Shown: piece after piece, positions 8,436 through 16,621 of the stretch
Numbering within the stretch: position 1 is the first letter of the stretch
How the letters are laid out: each line of letters starts with the position of its first letter
Assembly (NCBI RefSeq): GCF_009363795.1
Contig: NZ_CP045420.1
Location: 1,097,001 to 1,161,000 of the forward strand
Direction: 5' to 3'
DNA: 64,000 bases
From: Palleronia sp. THAF1
GTDB lineage: Bacteria > Pseudomonadota > Alphaproteobacteria > Rhodobacterales > Rhodobacteraceae
Made by a program: the position numbers and the translations under genes
The notes under the pieces: model-generated
What the model was told of the DNA's origin: nothing
Databases searched by the model: none
The model's input: only the letters and a program-made list of their open reading frames with translations

Positions 8436-9356
8436 CTAGCTATCCAACGCCGATTCCGCGAACAGCCTGTCGCGGGCTTCGGTCAGGCAGGCTCCGATCC
8501 GGGCGAAAATCTCGGACCTGGCAGAGCTTTTGCGCCACGCGATGACCACGTCGCGGGGCCGCGCACCGCGCAGGGGTGCCAGCGAAAGCCGGTGTCCGTT
8601 CACGGCCCCGGCCGCGATCGCCAGATCAGGCAAAAGCGTGATGCCCAAATCCTCTTCTACCATGGCGGCAAGCGTCGGCAGGGACGTGGCAGCGAAACTT
8701 TGATCTTCGCTCAGCAAGGCCTCGGGAAACGCGGACAGGGCGTGGCGTTGCAGGCAATGCCCGCGGTCCAGAAGCAGAAGGCGGCGGTCCTTCAGATCCT
8801 CGCCCTCGACGACGCCGGAATTGGCAAGGGGGTGATCCAGGTGCGTCGCAAGGTGATAGTTGTCCTCGAACAGGAACATCGTCTCGATTTGGGCGGGAAT
8901 GGCGTGCGGCAACGCCATCAGAACCATGTCCAGACGGCCCGCAATAAGGGCGTCCAAAAGCGGATCGGTCAGTTCTTCGCGCAAGGAAATCTGCAAGCCC
9001 GGTAGCCGTTCTCGGACAAGTGGTAGGGCACGGGGCAAAACGAACGGTCCGACTGTCGGGATGACGCCCATGCGCAAAAGACTACCGCCGGTCCCGGCCT
9101 CGCACGCTGCGTGATCCTCCAGATCCGCGACGGAGGCCAGTATCTCACGCGCTCGGGCGGCCAAATCAGCGCCGACGGGTGTCATCGAAACGCTTTGGCG
9201 CGTTCGTTCGGCGACCTGAACGCCAAGTCCGTCTTCCAGCTCTTTGATCCCGGTAGAAAAGGTGGATTGCGTGACATTGCACAAGCCCGCCGCTTGGGAA
9301 AAATTGAGTACCTCGTCCAAGGCAGCGAGGAAGCGAAGCTGTCTGAATGTTGTCAT
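8436..9356 (-). CDS. LysR-family regulator, OxyR-like, lacking the resolving cysteine
   Basis: A 306-residue LysR regulator with an N-terminal winged helix (RQLRFLAALDEVLNFSQAA) and an OxyR-like sensor domain. The peroxide-sensing motif LLLLDRGHCLQRHAL is present with Cys201 aligning to E. coli OxyR Cys199. The position of Cys208 is Phe210, so the usual intramolecular disulfide cannot form. It is divergent from the sulfide-oxidation operon starting at 9468, with a T-N11-A palindrome between them. It may therefore respond to persulfide, or to peroxide by single-Cys chemistry. Calling it OxyR itself would go beyond the sequence. Confidence 0.85.
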   Translation of the reverse strand: MTTFRQLRFLAALDEVLNFSQAAGLCNVTQSTFSTGIKELEDGLGVQVAERTRQSVSMTPVGADLAARAREILASVADLEDHAACEAGTGGSLLRMGVIPTVGPFVLPRALPLVRERLPGLQISLREELTDPLLDALIAGRLDMVLMALPHAIPAQIETMFLFEDNYHLATHLDHPLANSGVVEGEDLKDRRLLLLDRGHCLQRHALSAFPEALLSEDQSFAATSLPTLAAMVEEDLGITLLPDLAIAAGAVNGHRLSLAPLRGARPRDVVIAWRKSSARSEIFARIGACLTEARDRLFAESALDS

Positions 9357-9361
9357 CGGTT

Positions 9362-9376
9362 ATCGATATATACGAT
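9362..9376. promoter_or_regulatory. Candidate LysR-type box (ATCG-N7-CGAT)
   Basis: A 15-base dyad with ATCG arms around an AT-rich centre contains the T-N11-A core of LysR sites. It lies 5 bases upstream of the LysR gene start and about 90 bases before the divergent DUF442-SQR gene. Position and symmetry fit autoregulation and control of the neighbouring operon; no experimental motif was compared. Confidence 0.4.
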
Positions 9377-9467
9377 CACGGCTCGCTGCAAAGTCAATTT
9401 CCACAGTGGACGCAAATGGTCTTAGCGTTGGTCGACACCGCCGCCATGCTATCGGGAGGATAAGACC

Positions 9468-11159
9468 ATGGACGTGAAAACCCTTACCGATCGGATTTCG
9501 GTCGGACCGCAAATTGCTCCGAGCGACGTGGCCGACCTGAAGGCGAAGGGCTTTCGGTCCATCATCGTCAATCGCCCGGATGGAGAAAGCGCAGATCAGC
9601 CCGGCTACGCCGAGATCGAGGCCGCCGCTCGCGCTGAGGGGTTGGAGACTCGCCACATACCGATCGAGGCAGGGAAGGTCTCCGATGACGATGTGATGGC
9701 GTTCAAGACTGCGCTGCGCGAGATGCCGTCGCCGATCTACGCCCACTGCCGCAGCGGCACACGGTCTGCCACGCTGTGGGCGCTGAGCGAGGCGGGCGAG
9801 CGCCCCATGCCGGAGATCCTGGCCAAAGGGCAAGCAGCCGGTTTCGATTTGAACGGTGTGGCGCGGCGGATCGCGAACGGAGGGCGCGTGCCAACGGATC
9901 CGGGCGAGGCGAAGTATGACGTCGTCATCGTCGGCGGAGGGGCTGCGGGTATTTCGACGGCGGCCTCCTTGAAATCGCGTCGACCGAGCCTTTCCATCGC
10001 TGTGGTCGAGCCGGCAGAGGTTCACTACTACCAGCCCGGCTGGACGATGGTGGGCGCGGGTATCTTCACGGCAGACCAGACCGCCAAGACGATGGGCGCG
10101 CTGATCCCCAAGGACGTGACCTGGATCAAGGGCGCGGTGGCGGCGTTCGAGCCGGAGAACAACGCCGTCGTCTTGGAAGGCTGCCGGGTTGTGACCTACG
10201 ACCGTCTTGTCGTCTGCCCCGGACTGAAGCTGGACTGGAATGCTGTCGAGGGGCTGAGCGAGACGCTCGGGCGCAACGGCGTTACGTCAAACTACCGTTA
10301 CGATCTTGCGCCCTACACTTGGCAACTGGTGCAGGAGATGCGGGATGGAACGGCAGTCTTTACCCAGCCGCCCATGCCGATCAAATGCGCGGGCGCTCCG
10401 CAGAAGGCGATGTATCTGTCGGCGGATCACTGGCACCGCAAGGGGCGTCTGAAGGACATCGACATTCACTTTGCGAACGCGGGCGGCGTGCTGTTCGGGG
10501 TGAAGGAATACGTGCCCGCGCTGATGGACTACGTGCGCAAATACGATGCCTCATTGGACTTCTTCCACAATCTGATCGCCGTGGACGGCCCTGCCAAGAC
10601 GGCGACCTTCAAGGTGTCGAAGGAGGGCGAAAAGGCGACCACCCGCGAGATCGCGTTCGACATGCTGCACGTGTGTCCACCGCAGACCGCTCCGGATTTC
10701 ATCCGGGTCTCTGGCTTGGCCGATGCAGCGGGATGGGTGGATGTAGACCAGCACACGCTGCGGCACAAAACTTATGACAACATCTGGAGCCTTGGCGACG
10801 TGATGAACGCGCCGAACGCCAAGACGGCGGCAGCAGCCCGCAAGCAAGCACCGACTGTGGCCGAGAATATCGTGGCCGACATCAAGGGCGGATCGGCGGT
10901 CGCCGCCTACGACGGCTACGGGTCCTGCCCGCTGACCGTCGAGCGGGGCAAGATCGTGCTGGCAGAGTTCGGCTACGGCGGCACCCTGAAGCCGAGCTTT
11001 CCGAAATGGGTTCTGGACGGCTCCAAGCCCACGCGCCTCGCGTGGCTGCTCAAGGCACAGGTGCTTCCACCGATTTACTGGCAGGGCATGCTGAAAGGGC
11101 ATGAATGGCTGGCCGCGCCGGGCCTTGCAACGCAGGATGCGCCGACAGAGCGGGCATGA
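9468..11159 (+). CDS. DUF442/phosphatase-like domain fused to type II sulfide:quinone oxidoreductase-like flavoprotein
   Basis: A 563-residue fusion. Residues 1-140 are a TIGR01244/DUF442 domain with an active-site loop HCRSGTRS (Cys94 to Arg99, the rhodanese loop length). Residues 150-563 form an FAD protein (VIVGGGAAGIS at 153-162) that resembles human SQOR along its length: KCAGAPQKAMYLS, FGVKEY, DAAGWVDVD, YGSCPL and LAEF. SQOR oxidises H2S, passing electrons to quinone and the sulfur to an acceptor. Cys307 aligns with human Cys201. The partner Cys379 is Val445, while extra cysteines appear at 250 and 403. It is the first gene of an operon with a SulP permease and an ETHE1-type dioxygenase, and has a good ribosome site (GGGAGGA) before ATG. 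Confidence 0.88.
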   Translation: MDVKTLTDRISVGPQIAPSDVADLKAKGFRSIIVNRPDGESADQPGYAEIEAAARAEGLETRHIPIEAGKVSDDDVMAFKTALREMPSPIYAHCRSGTRSATLWALSEAGERPMPEILAKGQAAGFDLNGVARRIANGGRVPTDPGEAKYDVVIVGGGAAGISTAASLKSRRPSLSIAVVEPAEVHYYQPGWTMVGAGIFTADQTAKTMGALIPKDVTWIKGAVAAFEPENNAVVLEGCRVVTYDRLVVCPGLKLDWNAVEGLSETLGRNGVTSNYRYDLAPYTWQLVQEMRDGTAVFTQPPMPIKCAGAPQKAMYLSADHWHRKGRLKDIDIHFANAGGVLFGVKEYVPALMDYVRKYDASLDFFHNLIAVDGPAKTATFKVSKEGEKATTREIAFDMLHVCPPQTAPDFIRVSGLADAAGWVDVDQHTLRHKTYDNIWSLGDVMNAPNAKTAAAARKQAPTVAENIVADIKGGSAVAAYDGYGSCPLTVERGKIVLAEFGYGGTLKPSFPKWVLDGSKPTRLAWLLKAQVLPPIYWQGMLKGHEWLAAPGLATQDAPTERA

Positions 11160-11220
11160 TTGCCGAATCGGCGGTTCAGCCGCCGGTTCTTTGGGGCCAA
11201 CAAAAAGTACGGTAACGCCG

Positions 11221-12948
11221 ATGCTGCGCAGATATCTTCCCATTCTGGACTGGGGCCGCCGTTACACCGGTCAGGCCTTCGGGAACGATGCGTTGGCGGC
11301 GGTCATCGTGACGATCATGCTGATCCCGCAATCGCTGGCCTACGCGCTTCTGGCCGGGTTGCCACCGCAGGCCGGGATCTACGCCTCGATCCTGCCGATC
11401 ATCCTTTATGCGATCTTCGGCACCTCGCGAGCGCTGGCGGTCGGGCCGGTTGCGGTCGTGTCGCTTTTGACGGCGAGCGCTGTGGGTCAGGTGGCAGAGC
11501 AAGGGACGGCCGGGTACGCAGTTGCCGCGCTGACGTTGGCTGGGCTGTCGGGCGGCTTTCTCGTCCTTCTGGGCGTCTTCCGGCTGGGGATGCTGGCCAA
11601 CTTCCTGAGCCACCCGGTCATCGCCGGGTTCATCACCGCCTCCGGCATCCTGATCGCAGCCTCGCAACTGCGCCATATCCTTGGCGTCGAGGCTGAGGGA
11701 CACACCCTGATCGAGATGGTCGGATCGCTTGCCGCGAATATCGGCCAGACCAATCCTTACACGCTTGCGATCGGCATTGCGGCCACCGCCTTCCTGTTCT
11801 GGGTTCGGCGCGGCATGAAGACTGCGCTGCGGGGCAGGGGCGTTCCCGCAAGGGCCGCCGATATCGCAACGAAGGCTGGCCCTGTGTTCGCCGTCATCGC
11901 CACGACTGTCGTCGTCTGGTTGTTTTCCCTGAACGACGCAGGCGTCTCTGTTGTGGGCGATGTGCCGAAGGGGCTGCCACCGCTGACCCTGCCGGGCCTG
12001 TCGCCCGACCTGATCCGGCAGTTGTTGATCCCGGCGATCCTGATCTCGATCATCGGCTTCGTCGAGTCGATCTCTGTCGCGCAGACCCTGGCCGCGAAAC
12101 GCCGCGAGCGGATCAACCCGAACCAGGAACTCATCGGTCTGGGAGCGGCCAACCTTGGCGCCGCCTTCACCGGCGGCTACCCGGTGACTGGCGGTTTCGC
12201 GCGTTCGGCGGTGAACGACGACGCGGGCGCCGAAACGCCAGCGGCGGGCGCATACACCGCTCTTGGACTGGCACTCGCCGCGGCCTTCCTGACGCCGCTG
12301 GTCTTCTATCTGCCGAAAGCCACGCTTGCCGCAACGATCATCGTGGCTGTGCTGGGTCTGGTGGACCTGTCGATACTGCGCCGCACGTGGTCCTACGCGG
12401 GGGCCGACTTCGCTGCCGTTGCGATCACGATCCTGCTGACACTGGGCGCAGGCGTCGAGATCGGCGTGGCGACCGGTGTCGTCGTGTCTTTGCTGTTGCA
12501 CCTGATCAAGACGTCGAAGCCGCACGTTGCCATCGTTGGCCTCGTGCCCGGCACCCATCATTTCCGCAACATCGACCGCCACGACGTGCAAACCTGCCCG
12601 AGACTTCTGACGATCCGCATCGACGAAAGCCTGTATTTCGTGAACGCGCAGTTTCTGGAGACGTTGATCCAGGATCGTGTGGCGGACGATAGCACCCTTC
12701 GGCATGTGGTGCTGATGTGCCCGGCGGTGAACAGCATCGACTTTTCCGCGCTGGAAAGTCTGGAGGCCGTGAACAGAAGGCTGACCGATCTTGGGATCGG
12801 GTTTCACCTGTCAGAGGTCAAAGGCCCGGTCATGGACCGCCTGCAGACGACCCACTTTCTGGACGCGCTCAACGGTCGCGTTTTCCTCAGCCAATACGAT
12901 GCCTGGTCCGAACTGGCCGGTGCGTCATCCAAATCCGCAATACAATGA
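11221..12948 (+). CDS. SulP-family anion permease with STAS domain
   Basis: A 575-residue SulP (SLC26-like) transporter. The signature of the first membrane segments, IMLIPQSLAYALLAGLPPQAGIY, is followed by about 12 hydrophobic helices and a C-terminal STAS domain (about residues 440-550: LLTIRIDESLYFVNAQFLE). The ATG at 11221 was chosen over an upstream in-frame start because it puts the first helix close to the N-terminus, as in homologues, and avoids overlap with the upstream gene. SulP proteins carry sulfate, bicarbonate or other anions. Placed between SQR-like and persulfide-dioxygenase genes, this one probably exports or imports sulfur oxyanions such as sulfite, sulfate or thiosulfate. 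Confidence 0.9.
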   Translation: MLRRYLPILDWGRRYTGQAFGNDALAAVIVTIMLIPQSLAYALLAGLPPQAGIYASILPIILYAIFGTSRALAVGPVAVVSLLTASAVGQVAEQGTAGYAVAALTLAGLSGGFLVLLGVFRLGMLANFLSHPVIAGFITASGILIAASQLRHILGVEAEGHTLIEMVGSLAANIGQTNPYTLAIGIAATAFLFWVRRGMKTALRGRGVPARAADIATKAGPVFAVIATTVVVWLFSLNDAGVSVVGDVPKGLPPLTLPGLSPDLIRQLLIPAILISIIGFVESISVAQTLAAKRRERINPNQELIGLGAANLGAAFTGGYPVTGGFARSAVNDDAGAETPAAGAYTALGLALAAAFLTPLVFYLPKATLAATIIVAVLGLVDLSILRRTWSYAGADFAAVAITILLTLGAGVEIGVATGVVVSLLLHLIKTSKPHVAIVGLVPGTHHFRNIDRHDVQTCPRLLTIRIDESLYFVNAQFLETLIQDRVADDSTLRHVVLMCPAVNSIDFSALESLEAVNRRLTDLGIGFHLSEVKGPVMDRLQTTHFLDALNGRVFLSQYDAWSELAGASSKSAIQ

Positions 12949-12962
12949 TACAAGAGGGTCCC

Positions 12963-13862
12963 ATGGACATGTTCACAAAAACCAGCCCGTCGACCGGTCC
13001 GGGCAGTCCACGCGTCGTTGGGTTCTACGAGCCTGTGTCCGGCTCGATCCAGTATATCGCGATCTGCGAGGCCACCAAAAAGGCCGCGCTGATCGACGTC
13101 GTGCTGAACTTCAATGCGGCCGCCGCGCGAACCTCGACCGAACACGCCGATTGGGCGCTGGACTATATCGAACGCGAGGGGCTGGAGTTGGAGTGGATCC
13201 TCGACACGCATCCCCATGCCGATCACCTGATGGCATCGGCTACGCTGAAGGAAAAGACAGGCAAACAAACGGCCATCGGAGAGAAGGTGGCGGATATCGC
13301 TGTCCTGTGGCGCGATCTGTACAACATGCCGGACGGGTTCGACACGACAGCGGACTTCGACCGGCTGTTCACCGATGGCGATACGTTCCAGGTGGGTGAG
13401 TGCGCTGCGCGCGTCATGCTGTCACCGGGGCACACACTGGGGTCGATCACCTACGTCATCGGCGATGCGGTCTTTGCGCATGACACCTTCATGCAGCCCG
13501 ACGCAGGCACCGCGCGGTGTGATTTTCCGGGCGGATCGGCACGGCAGTTGTACGCCTCGATGCAGGCCATTCTATCCCTGCCGGATGACTACCGGATATT
13601 CATTGGCCACGATTACGGCACAGACACCCGCGAAGAGCCCGCGTGGGAGAGCACGGTCGGTGAACAGAAGGCGTCGAACAAACACCTTGGCGGCGGAACG
13701 CCCGAAGACAAATACGTCGAGATCAGAGAGGCGCGGGACGCGACGCTGGGCCTGCCCAAGCAGATGCTGCACGCCTTGCAGGTCAATCTGCGCGGTGGGC
13801 GCTTGCCGAAACCCGAAGCCGACGGGAACAGCTACTTCAAGATCCCCGCGAACCGCTTCTAG
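12963..13862 (+). CDS. ETHE1/Blh-type persulfide dioxygenase (metallo-beta-lactamase fold)
   Basis: A 299-residue MBL-fold protein. The first metal motif is THPHADH (residues 82-88), followed by SPGHT (His157), AHD (Asp174) and IGHDYG (His216). The GTARCDFPGGSA segment and the closing EPAWEST region are typical of ETHE1-like sulfur dioxygenases, which use one Fe(II) to oxidise glutathione persulfide to sulfite. It follows the SulP gene by 14 bases and completes a sulfide-to-sulfite route. ATG at 12963 was chosen because it sits just after a GAGGGTCCC leader; the open frame continues upstream inside the previous gene. Confidence 0.9.
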   Translation: MDMFTKTSPSTGPGSPRVVGFYEPVSGSIQYIAICEATKKAALIDVVLNFNAAAARTSTEHADWALDYIEREGLELEWILDTHPHADHLMASATLKEKTGKQTAIGEKVADIAVLWRDLYNMPDGFDTTADFDRLFTDGDTFQVGECAARVMLSPGHTLGSITYVIGDAVFAHDTFMQPDAGTARCDFPGGSARQLYASMQAILSLPDDYRIFIGHDYGTDTREEPAWESTVGEQKASNKHLGGGTPEDKYVEIREARDATLGLPKQMLHALQVNLRGGRLPKPEADGNSYFKIPANRF

Positions 13863-13972
13863 GTGTCGGCGATCTAGAATTCGGCTTTGCGAAGACCAAT
13901 CGGGCCAGCCAGAGCGGTCGTCGGCCTGAACGTAATCAACACATTGATGAAAATACGACGGGGCACTTCCAC

Positions 13973-13983
13973 TTGTTTAACAA
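13973..13983. promoter_or_regulatory. Candidate operator TTGTT-T-AACAA
   Basis: This perfect 11-base palindrome lies 47 bases before the GntR start, in the 168-base gap after the sulfide operon. FCD-type GntR proteins bind short palindromes with spaced half-sites. The position fits autoregulation, but a palindrome of this length is not strong evidence. Confidence 0.3.
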
Positions 13984-14030
13984 CTGACCTTCACTTGTAA
14001 GGGTATTCATGGCCTTGCTAGGGTCGCACA

Positions 14031-14755
14031 ATGAACGGTCGCGACCCATTCATCGCTGCACACTCCACCTCTCGGCCAGCCCGATTGGAGGACCGGGTAT
14101 TTTCCGGCTTGTTGGATGATATCCGGCTGGGAAGGTTCAGCCTGGGTGAGAAGCTTCCCAACGAAATACAGCTTGCGGCGCAATACGATTGCTCGCGACC
14201 CGTAGTTCGGTCAACCTTGGCAAAGCTCAGGAAGACGGGGCTTATCGAGTCGCGGCAAGGGGCGGGATCTTTCGGCAACAGCGGGCCGGGGGATCGGACG
14301 TCCGGCTACGGGGCGTTGGACCCGGTCGCCAATATCTCGGGCTACTTCGTTTTCAGAAAAGTGATCGAGGCCGAGGGTGCGGCACGGGCGGCGCAAAACG
14401 TCCAGCCCGCCGACATCGACACGCTGCGCAGCATCGTGGAGGGGATCGAAACGCGGATCGAAGCGGGTCAGGCGACGGCGGCGTTGGACGCTGAGTTTCA
14501 CACATCATTTCGATGTTGTCTGACAACCGCTTCCTTGGCGAAACCTTGATCATGTTGAAATCCAGCTGGCTGTTCGTGGGCAGGTTCGTCCGCTCGCTGG
14601 GACGAACCGGCTATCGGCTGGGCGGGCAGAACATGAACGCCGAGCACCGCGCCATCCTTGCGGCCCTGGAAGCACGCGATCCCAAGGCGGCCCGCGCGGC
14701 CATGATCGCCCATATCGACGGATCGGAACGGCGCGTCTTCAAGGGTGAACGATGA
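14031..14755 (+). pseudogene. GntR/FCD-family regulator of the sugar-acid operon, frameshifted
   Basis: The first frame (to 14549) has the GntR winged helix (LGRFSLGEKLPNEIQLAAQYDCSR) and the start of an FCD domain ending in LDAEFHTS. The FCD remainder continues in the next frame from about 14510 (SDNRFLGETLIML) to TGA at 14755. Adding one T to a TTT run near 14507 joins them as EFHTSFSMLSDNRF, giving about 241 residues, normal for the family. As printed, the protein would lack its last helices and the effector pocket. The stop at 14755 overlaps the lactonase ATG (ATGA), so coupling is kept. It may be a true mutation or a homopolymer error. FCD GntR proteins often sense sugar acids such as uronates. 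Confidence 0.85.
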
Positions 14756-15633
14756 GCATCCAGATCACATGCGTCGCACCCACCCGCAGCCTGATCGGCG
14801 AGGGTGCCGTTTGGGACGACCGGGACCAGTGCTTGTGGTGGGTCGATATCGCGGCGGGTCTGATCCACCGCTTCGACCCTGAAACGGGTGACAATGCCAC
14901 GCATGACTTCGGCGAGCCGGTGGGCTGCTTGGCGGTGCGCGAGCAGGGCGGGCTGGTGTTGGCGGCGAAGTCGGGGTTCTGGTTCTACGATCCGGACACG
15001 GACGCACGGACGCATATCGCGGACCCCGAAGCGCACTTGCCGGACAACCGCTTCAACGACGGTGGCACGGACCTTCAGGGCCGATTTTGGGCCGGCAGCA
15101 TGAAGGACGGCGGCGATCCGGAAGCGCGCGGCACGTTCTACAGGCTGGACCCGGATTGCTCAATCACGGCGTGGAAAGACGGGTTCTGGACGACGAACGG
15201 CTTGGCGTTTTCCGTTGATGGGCGGCGGATGTATTGGTCCGACAGCAATCCCCGTGTGCGCACCATCTACACCGCCGAATACGACACCACCACCGGCACA
15301 CCGGGACCGCCACAAGTCTTTCTGGACACGCGCGACATGCCCGGCAGACCCGATGGCGGCACCGTCGATGCCGAAGGACATTACTGGCAGGCGGGGATCG
15401 AGGGCTGGCAGTTGTATCGCATCTCTCCGGCAGGCGAGGTCGTGCAAACCATCGAGGTTCCGGTCGAAAAACCAACCAAGCCGCAGTTCGGCGGGCGTGA
15501 TCTGAATACGCTCTACTTCACCTCGCTCAGTCTTGGTCTGACAGAGGGGCAGCCACAGCCCGAAGCGGGGAGCCTGTTTGCGGTGACGGGTCTTCGTATC
15601 CGTGGCACACGACAGGCTCGGTTTCGGGGGTAG
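14752..15633 (+). CDS. SMP-30/gluconolactonase-family lactonase
   Basis: A 293-residue six-bladed beta-propeller. It has the family opening LIGEGAVWDD with metal ligand Glu, the substrate motif RFNDGGTDLQGRFWAGSM and the catalytic-loop motifs TNGLAFSVDG and PDGGTVDAEGHYW. These enzymes hydrolyse aldonic or aldaric lactones using one divalent metal. Its place just before uronate dehydrogenase, whose product is an aldaro-lactone, suggests that this lactone is the substrate. Arabino-, xylono- or gluconolactone are alternatives. Its start overlaps the regulator stop. Confidence 0.85.
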   Translation: MSIQITCVAPTRSLIGEGAVWDDRDQCLWWVDIAAGLIHRFDPETGDNATHDFGEPVGCLAVREQGGLVLAAKSGFWFYDPDTDARTHIADPEAHLPDNRFNDGGTDLQGRFWAGSMKDGGDPEARGTFYRLDPDCSITAWKDGFWTTNGLAFSVDGRRMYWSDSNPRVRTIYTAEYDTTTGTPGPPQVFLDTRDMPGRPDGGTVDAEGHYWQAGIEGWQLYRISPAGEVVQTIEVPVEKPTKPQFGGRDLNTLYFTSLSLGLTEGQPQPEAGSLFAVTGLRIRGTRQARFRG

Positions 15634-15637
15634 GCAG

Positions 15638-15760
15638 ATGCAGATCATCGGTCCGCGCAGTCTCATGGCTGCCGAGAGCGGCCACGCCATGGCACCCGAC
15701 ACGCGCAGGGCCGTGTTCGATTCCCTGCGGCCCATGCAAAACGAACAGATCAGATCATGA
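15638..15760 (+). CDS. Small ORF of 40 codons, function unknown
   Basis: The frame opens with ATG at 15638, five bases after the lactonase stop, preceded by a GTAGGCAG stretch. It ends with TGA at 15760, seven bases before uronate dehydrogenase. The predicted peptide starts MQIIGPRSLMAAESGH and has no membrane segment or recognised motif. It could be a real small protein, a coupling ORF or the eroded end of a lost enzyme. Confidence 0.3.
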   Translation: MQIIGPRSLMAAESGHAMAPDTRRAVFDSLRPMQNEQIRS

Positions 15761-15767
15761 GGATGAC

Positions 15768-16568
15768 ATGCTGAAAAAACTGCTGATCACGGGGGCCTCG
15801 GGAAATCTTGGCGTCATGTGCCGCACCGGCCTGAAGCCGCTGGCAGAGACCATCCGCTTAAGCGACCGCGACGGCGTGACGGATGCCGCGTCCCACGAAG
15901 AGATCGTGCATTGCGATCTGGCCGACAAGGACGCGGTCGAGGCGTTGGTCGAGGGGTGCGACGGGATCGTTCATCTGGGCGGTCAATCGGTCGAAGCCCC
16001 TTGGGACACGGTGCGCAGCTCGAACATCGATGGCGTGTTCAACCTGTACGAGGCCGCGCGCAAGTCATCTGTTACGCCCCGCATCGTCTTTGCCAGTTCG
16101 AACCACGCCATCGGCTTCCACCCGCAGACAGAACGACTGGACGCCAAATCCCTGACCCGCCCGGACGGGCTTTACGGCGTGTCCAAGGTCTTCGGAGAGG
16201 CGATGGCCAGCATGTACCACGACAAGTTCGGGATAGAGACTGCCTGCATCCGTATCGGTTCGTGCTTTCCCGAACCCAAGAACCACCGGATGCTCGCGAC
16301 CTGGATGAGCGACAGGGATTTCTTCGCCCTGATCGAGCGCATCTTCCTTGTGCCGAGTCTGGGCTGCCCGATCATCTACGGCGCATCGGCCAACAGCGGA
16401 TCGTGGTGGGACAATCGAGAGGTCGCCTATCTTGGCTGGCAGCCGCAAGACAACGCCGAGGCGTTTCGCGCCAAGCTGGATGCGCAGATGGACCCGCCGG
16501 GCAAGGATGACCCGAACGCGGTCTATCAGGGCGGGGCCTTCTGTGCGGATGGCATCCATGAGGAATAA
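15768..16568 (+). CDS. udh: Uronate dehydrogenase (NAD-dependent)
   Basis: A 266-residue short-chain/epimerase-type enzyme that closely follows the Agrobacterium Udh sequence: LLITGASGNLG (NAD site), CDGIVHLGGQSVE, FASSNHAIGFHPQTERL, the YGVSK catalytic Tyr-Lys pair, IRIGSC.PEP and WWDNREVAYLGW.PQDNAEAF. Udh oxidises D-galacturonate or D-glucuronate at C1 to the aldaro-lactone with NAD+. It lies within the lactonase-dehydratase operon, so hexuronates are the probable input of the whole cluster. Start ATG follows AGGATGAC. Confidence 0.9.
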   Translation: MLKKLLITGASGNLGVMCRTGLKPLAETIRLSDRDGVTDAASHEEIVHCDLADKDAVEALVEGCDGIVHLGGQSVEAPWDTVRSSNIDGVFNLYEAARKSSVTPRIVFASSNHAIGFHPQTERLDAKSLTRPDGLYGVSKVFGEAMASMYHDKFGIETACIRIGSCFPEPKNHRMLATWMSDRDFFALIERIFLVPSLGCPIIYGASANSGSWWDNREVAYLGWQPQDNAEAFRAKLDAQMDPPGKDDPNAVYQGGAFCADGIHEE

Positions 16569-16621
16569 ACCGGGGGCGGCGTGCGCGCGTGGCGAACCTA
16601 TCCATTTCACGGGGTGATCCG

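Noticed and set aside
11176-12807. A 543-codon open frame antisense to the SulP gene
   Set aside because: High-GC shadow: low-complexity, Arg/Gln/Asp-rich text, no motif, and the sense strand is a clear transporter.
12717-12962. N-terminal extension of the dioxygenase reading back into the SulP gene
   Set aside because: The text has no homology; the ATG at 12963 gives the normal family length.
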